Shown here piece after piece: positions 27,555 through 34,994 of a stretch of DNA of 64,000 nt. How positions within the stretch are numbered: position 1 is the first letter of the stretch; every line of letters starts with the position of its first letter. This DNA comes from Halorientalis pallida (GTDB lineage: Archaea; Halobacteriota; Halobacteria; Halobacteriales; Haloarculaceae). Below the pieces are notes generated by a model. That model ran no database searches. It saw only the letters and a program-made list of their open reading frames with translations, and was not told the origin of the DNA. The translations under genes were made by a program, and so were the position numbers. The stretch spans positions 760,838-824,837 of the forward strand of contig NZ_RDFA01000001.1 in NCBI RefSeq assembly GCF_004118325.1, read 5' to 3'.

Positions 27555-28564
27555 CGCAGGGCGTCGAGGAGTTCGTCCGCGCCGAAGCGCACGGGGTCGG
27601 TCGCGGGCGCGTCGATGGCCGTGGCGTACTCGATGACCGCCCGATTGGCGTCGGCCTCGTCAAGTTCGCTCGTGTTCAGCGCGCCGGCGGCCACGGTGGT
27701 GTCCGCGACGGGTGCGGCGAGGCTCTCGTAGAGCGAGCCGACCTCGGCGACGGGCGGGATGGCGAACTCCTCGTAGCCGTGGATCGCCTCGCGGCCGGCC
27801 TCGTGACACAGGACGAGGGCGTCGGGCATCGCCCCGTGGAGGATGCCGCAGGTCACCGCCGAGTAAGCGGGGTGGGTGATCGACCCCTGCCCTTCGACGA
27901 CCAGCAGGTCGTGGTCGTCGCCGCGCTCGCGGACCATCCGCTCGACCGCGCCAGCGACGAAGTCGCTCGGGACGCGGTCGACGACGGTCCCCCACCCCTC
28001 GATCAAGACGCCGGTCTGACCGGTGGGGATCATGGCGGCGTCGATCCCACGCTCGCGGGCGGCCGCCACGAGTTCGGCGCTCGTGGTCATCTTCCCGGTC
28101 GAACAGTCCGTCCCCACGGTGAGCACCACGTCGGCGTCGACCTCGCGGGAGCGACCCTCGGCCACGGACAGCTCCGCGGGCGGCCGGCGCAGGTCACGGA
28201 GGTCGACGCCGTGGTCGTCGGCCAGCGCGGCGAACTCGTCGTCCTCGGCGAGGTAGTAGTGCAGCCCCGAGAGCACGTCACAGCCGCGTTCGATGGCCCC
28301 ACGCACGTCGGGCCGCCAGGACTCGTCGAACTCGCCGCCGATAGGGGCGATACCGATCACCAGCGCGTCGACCGGGTCGGCTACCTCGTCCATGCCGGCG
28401 ACGATCGGGGCGTCCTGGACGTCCGGGAGGGAGTCGGCGACGCGTTCGCCGCCGCGGTCGCGGTCGAGGACGGCGGTCACGTCGTAGTCTGCGTACCGGA
28501 GGACGCCGACGGCGGTCTTGGCGCGGTCGGGGAACCGCTCGTGGGCGAGAACGGCGACGTTCAT
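27551..28564 (-). CDS. DUF1611 family P-loop protein
   Basis: The 337-residue protein has an N-terminal Rossmann-like part (MNVAVLAHERFPDRAKTAVGVLRY) and a C-terminal nucleotide-binding part with the P-loop-like GTDCSTGKMT (151-160), VEGQGSITHPAYS and HEAGREAIHGY. The family is widespread in bacteria and archaea, and I know of no settled activity. It is first in a two-gene unit with the dipeptide epimerase (4-base overlap), suggesting work on the same acidic dipeptide or amino-acid derivative. The frame is open far upstream, but the ATG at 28564 fits the TATA element. Confidence 0.85.
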   Translation of the reverse strand: MNVAVLAHERFPDRAKTAVGVLRYADYDVTAVLDRDRGGERVADSLPDVQDAPIVAGMDEVADPVDALVIGIAPIGGEFDESWRPDVRGAIERGCDVLSGLHYYLAEDDEFAALADDHGVDLRDLRRPPAELSVAEGRSREVDADVVLTVGTDCSTGKMTTSAELVAAARERGIDAAMIPTGQTGVLIEGWGTVVDRVPSDFVAGAVERMVRERGDDHDLLVVEGQGSITHPAYSAVTCGILHGAMPDALVLCHEAGREAIHGYEEFAIPPVAEVGSLYESLAAPVADTTVAAGALNTSELDEADANRAVIEYATAIDAPATDPVRFGADELLDALR

Positions 28565-28585
28565 ACCGACGCCTGGAACGGGTCG

Positions 28586-28594
28586 GGCATAAAC
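28586..28594 (-). promoter_or_regulatory. TATA box of the DUF1611-epimerase unit
   Basis: Minus-strand GTTTATGCC lies 22-30 bases before the ATG at 28564 and supports that start. It is close to the divergent promoter of the SecD-like gene. Confidence 0.5.
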
Positions 28595-28603
28595 ACTACA
28601 CCC

Positions 28604-28616
28604 ATCTTTTTGTATA
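28604..28616 (+). promoter_or_regulatory. Promoter core of SecD-like gene 1
   Basis: ATCTTTTTGTATA starts exactly 34 bases before the ATG at 28638. The same ten-base core ATCTTTTTGT begins exactly 34 bases before the start of the second paralog. Confidence 0.6.
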
Positions 28617-28637
28617 GATATCGTGTGACAGTTTGGT

Positions 28638-29969
28638 ATGCGCCGTCTGACGACAGCGCTCCTGGTGGGGGGCGTGTTGGTGCTGACACTCGTCGCCACG
28701 CCGGCGGCGGGCGCACAGTCCACGACCGACGGGAACGAGACGGCCGTCGGCGTCGAAATCGACACCTGGACCGTCACGGGCCTCTCGATCGCCGAGGGCA
28801 CCGAGTCCAGAGAGCGGACCCGGCAGAGCGTGGCCGCGAACCTCAGCGTCCCGGCCGACAACGTCCTGGTGCAACCGGCGAACGGCACGGCCGAGGTGTT
28901 CGGCCCGAACCTGTCGACGGCCGCCATCGCGGACGGGTTCGCCGCGGCCGGCTTCTCGCCGAACGCGGTGCGCCAGGGGGCGACCGACCGGACGCGGGCG
29001 AACATCGTTCGAGTGTTGCAGGGCAGACTCGATATGCGGGGGAGCAACGCGACCGCGAAGACCGTCACCGTCGACGGCATTCCACACGTCGTCGTCACGG
29101 GCGCGAACCGGACCCAGGTCGGGACGATACTCCGGAACCGCGGGCAGGTCGAGGTCATCGCACACTACCCGGTCACGGTCGACGGGCAGACGGTCTACCG
29201 CGAGACGAAGATTCTCGAGAACGAGGACTTCGTTCGCGTCGGGCCGGCCGTCGCGAGCCGCCCGTTCACCGACCGGCCGACCGTCGAAGTCTTCCTCAGC
29301 GTCCAAGCGGCCCGTGAAGCCGCCGCGACGGTGAAACGAGCCGGCTTCGCCGACGAGGGTGTCACGGGGTGTCCGGCGGACGCGGCCGAGAACCCCGACA
29401 CCGCTCAGGGCTACTGTCTGTACACCGAATTCAACGGCGAGATCGTCTCGGCGCGGTCGCTTGGCGGAAACGTGGCCTGGGCGATCAACTTCCAGGAGTA
29501 CGACGAGGATCCATCTGTCTTCCTGATCGCCGAGACGGTTCGGGAAGCCGAACGGTTGTCCGCGACGCTTCGGAGCGGCGCGTTCCCGGCCCCGGTGTCG
29601 GTCACCCGTCTCTCGGAGTCGGTCAGAGCGGCCGCACTCGGGAACGAGGACGCACCGGTCGAGGAGCCGGTCGACACGCCCGACGCACCCACGACCGACA
29701 CGCCAATCGACGACGTGACACCTGGCGGAACGCCGACGGACGCACCCGACGACGTTGCCACGGTCGACGAGACCAACGACACCCCTGCACCCGAGACACC
29801 AGCCACCGGGGAGTCGACGGACACCACCGCCCCGGCCGGCGAGTCGACGAGCAACTCGACCGGCGTCGTGACGGTCACCGACGCGACCGGCCCGGGTTTC
29901 TCGCCGGCGACGGCACTGGTCGCCCTGGTTCTCGCGACCGTCTCGCTGCTGGCCGCCCGGTCACGATAG
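28638..29969 (+). CDS. PGF-CTERM surface protein resembling the SecD extracytoplasmic domain (copy 1)
   Basis: The 443-residue protein has a signal peptide (1-26, ending TPAAGA). Residues 115-180 match the shape of the SecD P1 base (RANIVRVLQGRLDMRG, then TVTVDGIPHVVVTG, then RGQVEVIAHYP). Residues 190-335 match the following SecD part: ENEDFVRVGPA, VFLSVQAAREAAATVKRAGF, the Cys245/Cys260 pair flanking an insert, then CLYTEFNGEIVSARSLGG and LSATLRSGAFPAPVSV, which in true SecD precedes the first membrane segment of the RND block. None of the SecD transmembrane helices follow; instead comes a Thr/Pro/Asp-rich stalk and a PGF-CTERM tail (GPGF at 418-421). It should be lipid-anchored on the outer face. 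The function is unknown. Confidence 0.8.
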   Translation: MRRLTTALLVGGVLVLTLVATPAAGAQSTTDGNETAVGVEIDTWTVTGLSIAEGTESRERTRQSVAANLSVPADNVLVQPANGTAEVFGPNLSTAAIADGFAAAGFSPNAVRQGATDRTRANIVRVLQGRLDMRGSNATAKTVTVDGIPHVVVTGANRTQVGTILRNRGQVEVIAHYPVTVDGQTVYRETKILENEDFVRVGPAVASRPFTDRPTVEVFLSVQAAREAAATVKRAGFADEGVTGCPADAAENPDTAQGYCLYTEFNGEIVSARSLGGNVAWAINFQEYDEDPSVFLIAETVREAERLSATLRSGAFPAPVSVTRLSESVRAAALGNEDAPVEEPVDTPDAPTTDTPIDDVTPGGTPTDAPDDVATVDETNDTPAPETPATGESTDTTAPAGESTSNSTGVVTVTDATGPGFSPATALVALVLATVSLLAARSR

Positions 29970-29985
29970 GACGCGACCGAACCGT

Positions 29986-29998
29986 ATCTTTTTGTGTG
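29986..29998 (+). promoter_or_regulatory. Promoter core of SecD-like gene 2
   Basis: ATCTTTTTGTGTG starts exactly 34 bases before the ATG at 30020, matching copy 1 in sequence and spacing. The two 34-base upstream stretches also share the final GGT before ATGCGCCG. Confidence 0.6.
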
Positions 29999-30019
29999 AA
30001 AGAGGATACACTTTCAGGT

Positions 30020-31045
30020 ATGCGCCGCGCAGCGATAGCCTTCCTTGTGGCGGGTGCCTTCGCGCTCGCACTCGTCGCCGCGCCGGGAGCCGGGGCACAG
30101 CTCACACCGGACGAGAACGAGACGGTCGTCGGAGCCGAGATCGGCGACGACGTGTCGGACCGGACGGTGGAGACCGTCGTCGCCGTCCTGGAAACGCGAC
30201 TCGATCTCGCGGGTATCGACGGTCACGTCGCGACCGCGAGTGTCGGTGGCACGCAGTACGTCGCCGTCGTCACCGACGCCGACAGGGAGACCGTCACCCA
30301 ACTGCTCCGGGACCAGGGTCGGGTAGAGATGGTCGCCCGGTTCCCGGTCGAGGCGAACGGCTCGACGGTCTACCGCGAGGAGACGCTGTTGACGACCGAC
30401 GACTTCGTGGAGGTAGGCCAGGCACAGGCCGGGCGCGGAACCATCCAGCCACACGTGCCCATCACGCTCGGAGCGAGCGCGGCCCGGAACTACTCACAGG
30501 ACCTCCAGGAGTACGGGTTCACCGGCGAGGGGATCGGGACGTGTCCACCCGACGCCGATCGGAACCCGGACGAGGCGAGCGGCCACTGTCTCTACACGGT
30601 CGACGACGGCGAGGTGCTGTACACGGCGTCGATGGGACGACAACTCGCCCAGGCCATGCGAAACGGGGAGTTCGTCGCGAACCCCTCGTTCCTCGTGACG
30701 ACGAGTAATCTGAGCGCGGCCGAACAGCTGTCCGTCACCCTCCGGTCGGGCGCGTATCCGGTGTCGCTGTCGGTCACCGACCTTCCCACTGCCGTCGAAT
30801 CGGCGGCACTGTCGAGCGCCGAGAACGCGGCCACCGGTATGGACCGGGCTACCGACGGATCGGTGGCCGGGACCGGAGCGACGGCAGCGGCGACGACGAC
30901 TGATCGGTCGGCCGATGGAACGGCCGGACCGGCCACGGGGGCAGTCACCGAAACCGGCGCGCTCGGGCCCGGGTTCACGCCGCTGGCCGCGCTCCTCGCC
31001 GTCGCCCTCGGGAGTAGTGGCTTGCTCGCCGCCCGGCTCAGATAG
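30020..31045 (+). CDS. PGF-CTERM surface protein resembling the SecD extracytoplasmic domain (copy 2)
   Basis: The 341-residue paralog of the preceding gene has a signal peptide at 1-26 (ending APGAGA), then the SecD P1-like base (TVETVVAVLETRLDLAG, RDQGRVEMVARFPV), the LLTTDDFVEVGQA step, GASAARNYSQDLQEYGFTGEG, the Cys175/Cys190 pair with the same spacing as copy 1, and CLYTVDDGEVLYTASMG with LSVTLRSGAYPVSLSV. It lacks the roughly 75-residue extra N-terminal segment of copy 1 and all RND membrane helices. The tail ends in PGF-CTERM (GPGF 316-319). It retains the SecD-like pattern more faithfully than copy 1. Its last 8 bases overlap the convergent VLRF1 gene. Confidence 0.8.
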   Translation: MRRAAIAFLVAGAFALALVAAPGAGAQLTPDENETVVGAEIGDDVSDRTVETVVAVLETRLDLAGIDGHVATASVGGTQYVAVVTDADRETVTQLLRDQGRVEMVARFPVEANGSTVYREETLLTTDDFVEVGQAQAGRGTIQPHVPITLGASAARNYSQDLQEYGFTGEGIGTCPPDADRNPDEASGHCLYTVDDGEVLYTASMGRQLAQAMRNGEFVANPSFLVTTSNLSAAEQLSVTLRSGAYPVSLSVTDLPTAVESAALSSAENAATGMDRATDGSVAGTGATAAATTTDRSADGTAGPATGAVTETGALGPGFTPLAALLAVALGSSGLLAARLR

Positions 31046-31925
31046 CGCGCAACTGCACCGTCCAGAAGTCACGGAAGGCGTCCGCCAGCGCGGGTTCGGG
31101 GTCCCCGGTCGCGTCGACCGTGGCGGTCACGTCCGCGACCGACGAGAACGCCGGGAGGACCGTCCGTTCGCCGACGACGTACAGCGGGTCGGTCGTCCGT
31201 TCGTCGAGGGCCTCTAGACAGCGGTCGACGTGGGAGTCGATCTGCTCGTCGCGCAGTCGCTCGAACCGGGCCTGCGAGAACCCGCCTTTGGAGTGTTGAC
31301 TCTTGAGTTCCGAGTCGAAGCCGTGGAACGCGGTCCGCTCGCGACCGTCGTACTCGCCCATGGCGAACAGGTCCGACCGGACGAGCGCGAGGGAGAACTG
31401 TCCCTCGGGCGCGAACCAGGCCGGGTCGAACTGGAACCCGTCGCTCCACTCGGCGAAGGGCTCCGGCGGGGCCGGGACGGAGAGGGTCGCGCCGAGGAGG
31501 CCGGCGTCGTCGGTCACCGCGAGACAGGGCGCGGCCTCGGAGACGAGCGTCGCGCGCTCGCCGAAGGCGTCCCGCACCGCGTCGGGCGTGTCGTCGGCGA
31601 CGAAGGCCGTCAGCGCGCCCTCGGGGTCGGTCTCGACCGATTCGAGGCGGTCCAGAACCGCGATCAGGCGCTCGCCACGGAGCCGCTCGCGACGGCGGTA
31701 GTCGAGCGAGGTCTCCTCTCCTTCGAGGCGGTCGACGGTCCCCTCCAGGTCGGCGATCCGGTCTTCGAGCCGGTTGGCCCGTTGTTCGGCCTCCTGTCGG
31801 TCGCTGGCGGCGTCGGCGCGGCGCTCCTGTTCGGCCTCCAGTTGTCGTTCGAGGTGGCGCTTGTCCTCCTCTAGCTCCGCGATGCGCTCTTTGAGTTCGG
31901 CGCGCCCCAGCAGCTCGTCGAGCAT
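31038..31925 (-). CDS. Vms1/Ankzf1-type peptidyl-tRNA hydrolase (VLRF1 domain)
   Basis: The 295-residue protein has an N-terminal coiled coil (about 5-75, LKERIAELEEDKRHLERQLE) and a release-factor-like VLRF1 domain with the loop KGGFSQARF (213-221), whose glutamine corresponds to the catalytic glutamine of the eRF1-like hydrolase family. Eukaryotic Vms1 frees nascent chains from tRNA on stalled ribosomes; bacterial and archaeal members are thought to act likewise. The start MLDELLGR avoids a Ser/Thr-rich extension. It sits convergent to and overlapping the SecD-like gene, and near a DUF5802 gene on the same strand. Confidence 0.8.
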   Translation of the reverse strand: MLDELLGRAELKERIAELEEDKRHLERQLEAEQERRADAASDRQEAEQRANRLEDRIADLEGTVDRLEGEETSLDYRRRERLRGERLIAVLDRLESVETDPEGALTAFVADDTPDAVRDAFGERATLVSEAAPCLAVTDDAGLLGATLSVPAPPEPFAEWSDGFQFDPAWFAPEGQFSLALVRSDLFAMGEYDGRERTAFHGFDSELKSQHSKGGFSQARFERLRDEQIDSHVDRCLEALDERTTDPLYVVGERTVLPAFSSVADVTATVDATGDPEPALADAFRDFWTVQLRAI

Positions 31926-31950
31926 CACCGGAAGGGACAGCGGAGAGGGC

Positions 31951-32337
31951 TTAAATTGCGGGGCCACCCGGGCCGTCGTCGAGGTCGTCGACGGCGACGT
32001 GGCCACCGAGCATGGCCAGCAGTTGTTCGGCGCGGTCGGCCTTCGCCAGCAGAACTTCCGTGAGCGCCGGCGGGTTCCTGACGCGCGTGTCCTCGAGCAC
32101 CGACGGCGGCACGGCGAGTGTGTCCTCCGGGACCCCGTCCGCGCCGGTCACTGGGAAGTGTCGCTCGTCGACTTTCATCACCAGCGGTCGGTCCAGCCGC
32201 TCGACGCCGTCACCGTCGGCGTAGAGCTGCTCGTTGACCCGCTCGTGTTGTTCACGACTGATGGCTGCGGTCTCACTCTCGCCCGGCGTCACGTACAACC
32301 GGCCGAGGTAGTACCCGCTCGAAAACCGCTCGAACAT
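31951..32337 (-). CDS. DUF5802 family protein
   Basis: The 128-residue soluble protein begins MFERFSSGYYLGRLYV and continues with REQHERVNEQLYADGDGVERLD and PLVMKVDERHFPV, ending in a helical segment TEVLLAKADRAEQLL. This is the DUF5802 family of haloarchaea, of unknown function. It lies 25 bases upstream of the VLRF1-type gene on the same strand and may be co-transcribed with it. Confidence 0.8.
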   Translation of the reverse strand: MFERFSSGYYLGRLYVTPGESETAAISREQHERVNEQLYADGDGVERLDRPLVMKVDERHFPVTGADGVPEDTLAVPPSVLEDTRVRNPPALTEVLLAKADRAEQLLAMLGGHVAVDDLDDGPGGPAI

Positions 32338-32630
32338 GCTATACGGTGTCACGTACCACATCAGCGTAGAAAAACCTTGGCCGGTGCCCTTATGTCGTCG
32401 CGCTTTCAGGGGATTTCGGCGGTCAGCTGGGAGTCGCGGTGGCGGGAGCGAGGAGTGCAGGCGGTGACGGCGTGTAGCACGCCCGGACCGGGCCGAGACG
32501 GTTTCGTGAGTCGAAGGTGGAGCGGACCGCGTGAACGCTATTGGACGGTCTGGGGCCGTCAGAGCGATCCGGTGAACAGTGAGAACGGATCTCCGCTTTT
32601 TTGTGGCTTACGGATAAAGATACGCTCGAT

Positions 32631-33644
32631 ATGAGTGCTCGTGGGACGCTGTTGACCGCGGTCGTCGTCGGCGTCGGCGTCGCCCTGGTCGCCGTCCCGG
32701 TGTTCGGTGCCGTCGGTGGCATCGCGCCGGCCAGCGACGGGGCGTCGGCAGTCCAGACGAACGAAACGAACGACACGGCGAGTAACGTGAGCATCGGGGC
32801 CCGGATCTCCTCGTTCATGCAGGCCAGCAGTGCGGAGACCGACAGCTCCGTGGAGTCGGGGATGTGGGCCGCCAAGTACAACCAGTCCGAGGAGGGGGAG
32901 CGGCCGGCCGTCGTCCAGTCCCGGATCGATCGACTGGAGCGCCGGAGCGAGCGGCTTCGCGAGCGCATGGCGGACCTCCAGGCGAGATACGAGAACGACA
33001 CGATCCCACGAGCGGCCTACAGGGCACGAGCGAGCCGCCTCACTGCGGAACTGGACGCACTCGGTGACTCGATCAACGAGACCGACGAACGAGCGCGATC
33101 GGTCGGCGTGAACACGAGCCAGCTCGATCAGCTCAGAACGCGGGCGCGGAACCTGAGCGGACGGGAGGTCGCGGCCGTCGCACGCGATCTGGGCGTCGGC
33201 CGACCCGACCAGGCCAGCCCGCCCGAAGACAGGGGGCCCGGTGACGTCGGTCCGCCGGAGGACGTGGGGCCGTCCGAGAACGTGACGGCGGACGAGCAGC
33301 CGGGACCGCCCGTCGACCGCGGCGGGAACGGCGGGCCACCGGACGACGGTGAGACCGGACCGAGGACCGACGGCGAGTCACCGGCCGACGGGAGATCAAA
33401 CAGCAGTGACCGCGGGTCGGGCAGCGCCGACGGCGACGCCGGGGGGGACGGCTCCGACGAGACGGCCGACGACGCGGGTGACGCAGCGGGCGACGCGGCA
33501 GGCGGTGCCGACGACACTGGCGGCGGATCGGACGCCGGCTCGAACGACCCCGGGGATGGCGGCCCTGACGGCGGCCCTGACGGCGGGCCTGCGGACCCCG
33601 CCAGGGGCGGTGGAGGCAACGACGGACCGCCCGGCCGCAACTGA
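32631..33644 (+). CDS. Exported helical protein with Pro/Gly-rich tail (DUF7096-like)
   Basis: The 337-residue product has a signal peptide or membrane anchor (about 5-30), a helical domain (about 60-195) containing GMWAAKYNQSEEGERPAVVQSRIDRLERRSERLRERM, then a low-complexity tail of more than 140 residues rich in Gly, Asp, Pro and Ser (PPEDVGP, GNGGPPDDG and similar units). I think the helical part belongs to the haloarchaeal DUF7096 group, from memory. The next gene, a winged-helix protein 46 bases downstream on the same strand, is often seen near such exported proteins and may control it. Confidence 0.75.
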   Translation: MSARGTLLTAVVVGVGVALVAVPVFGAVGGIAPASDGASAVQTNETNDTASNVSIGARISSFMQASSAETDSSVESGMWAAKYNQSEEGERPAVVQSRIDRLERRSERLRERMADLQARYENDTIPRAAYRARASRLTAELDALGDSINETDERARSVGVNTSQLDQLRTRARNLSGREVAAVARDLGVGRPDQASPPEDRGPGDVGPPEDVGPSENVTADEQPGPPVDRGGNGGPPDDGETGPRTDGESPADGRSNSSDRGSGSADGDAGGDGSDETADDAGDAAGDAAGGADDTGGGSDAGSNDPGDGGPDGGPDGGPADPARGGGGNDGPPGRN

Positions 33645-33690
33645 CCGCGGCCAGTTAGCCTTTTCACGGGTCATCGCTTACGTTCGGTAA

Positions 33691-34344
33691 ATGGATTCGG
33701 CCGAGTTACTCAACCTCCTGGGAAACGAGAACCGTAGACGGATCCTGCGGCTGCTCGCCCGGAAGCCCTGTTACGTGACCGAGATCAGCGAGTATCTCGG
33801 CGTGAGTCCGAAAGCGGTCATCGACCACCTCCGAAAGCTCGAAGAGGCCGGCCTCGTCGAGAGCCGAACCGACGACCAGCGCCGGAAATACTACTTCATC
33901 TCGCAGAACCTCCGACTGGAGGTCAGCGTCTCACCGTACGGGTTCGGCGTCAAAAGCGCCTATCCGGCGAGTCAGAGCCTCGACGTGGCCGCCAGCTGTC
34001 GGCACCTGAAGATCGACGTGAGCACGCGGGATCCGACCGATCTGGGCGACGTGGCGACGGAACTGGCACGGCTCGAACAACTGGAGAACGAACTGTCGAT
34101 GGCTCAGCGGTGGGTCCAGGGGCGACTCGCGGCCGTCATGGAACAGCTCGGTGAGAAACTGGACGTGGACGACACCCGCCTCTACGCGGACGTGTTGAAC
34201 GCGCTGGTCGAGGAGCCGGCGACCACGGACGAGATCGTCGAGACCGTCGAAGCGCCGCCGCCGGTCGTCCGCGAGGCACTGACCGAACTCGAAGGGAACG
34301 GCGTGCTCGCCCGTGAGGGCGACCGGTGGCGGCTCGTCGACTAG
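33691..34344 (+). CDS. ArsR-like winged-helix transcriptional regulator
   Basis: The 217-residue protein has an N-terminal winged helix (1-80): LLGNENRRRILRLLARKPCYVTEISEYLGVSPKAVIDHLRKLEEAGLVESR is the HTH and wing. A middle domain may sense a signal (residues 80-150), and a second small winged-helix-like part is at 160-217 (LNALVEEPATTDEIVETVEAPPPVVREALTEL). It lies downstream of the exported helical protein and its last four bases overlap a convergent membrane-protein gene. The target is unknown. Confidence 0.85.
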   Translation: MDSAELLNLLGNENRRRILRLLARKPCYVTEISEYLGVSPKAVIDHLRKLEEAGLVESRTDDQRRKYYFISQNLRLEVSVSPYGFGVKSAYPASQSLDVAASCRHLKIDVSTRDPTDLGDVATELARLEQLENELSMAQRWVQGRLAAVMEQLGEKLDVDDTRLYADVLNALVEEPATTDEIVETVEAPPPVVREALTELEGNGVLAREGDRWRLVD

Positions 34345-34904
34345 AGGTCACGGGTCAGCCCCGACCGCAGGTCGCGACCGAAGTAGTGTCCGAGCAGCGC
34401 CGCGAGGACACCGAACCCGACGCCGACGGCGACGAGCGGCACGCCCGGCCCGACCGCCGTCAGGACCAGATTCCCGAGCACCCAGCTGATCCCCGACGCG
34501 AGCGCGCCGCTGACCGACGCCTCGACGTAGCGGGACCGCTCGCTCGCGAGGCCGGCCCCGAACGCCACCGCGGCGATCCCGACGAGCCCGCCGATGGACC
34601 CGAAGGGGAGAACCATCCCCGCCAGCACCATCCCGGCGACGCTGGTGACCAGCAGGAGCAGGAACGCCCGGAGCGAGAACAGCCCCTCCAGGGGGCTTGA
34701 CAGTCGCGACGCGACCGCACCGAACGGGGCGCGGACAGCGGCACTGAGGCGACCGGCGAGCCCGGACTTGCCGGTGTCACTCGACGGTGACGGGCCGGTG
34801 TCGCTCGTGACCGTCGGCTCGTCGTCGAGCCCGAACGTCGCGTCATCGAGCGATTCCTCGACGGACTCGTCCGGCCGGGTCCGCTGATCGGAACGTTCGG
34901 CCAT
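34341..34904 (-). CDS. Membrane protein, unknown function
   Basis: The 187-residue protein has an acidic, Ser/Thr-rich N-terminus of about 80 residues, then four membrane helices (about 85-187) with Gly-rich packing such as GIAAVAFGAGLASE and GVGFGVLAALLGHYFG. The glycine-rich pattern resembles DUF456-like or glycine-zipper membrane proteins, without a firm match. The open frame upstream is a shadow of gatD. It is divergent from gatD. Confidence 0.7.
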   Translation of the reverse strand: MAERSDQRTRPDESVEESLDDATFGLDDEPTVTSDTGPSPSSDTGKSGLAGRLSAAVRAPFGAVASRLSSPLEGLFSLRAFLLLLVTSVAGMVLAGMVLPFGSIGGLVGIAAVAFGAGLASERSRYVEASVSGALASGISWVLGNLVLTAVGPGVPLVAVGVGFGVLAALLGHYFGRDLRSGLTRDL

Positions 34905-34994
34905 ACGAGACGTTCCGCGCGCGGCGACGTGAGTCTTTTCCCGCGGGGCGGTCGGAAGGATGGTTTCAAGTCCGGGCACGCGGTACGCGAGAGT

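Noticed and set aside
27779-29317. 512-residue plus-strand frame running into SecD-like gene 1
   Set aside because: Its first half shadows the DUF1611 gene and its second half is the wrong frame of the SecD-like gene.
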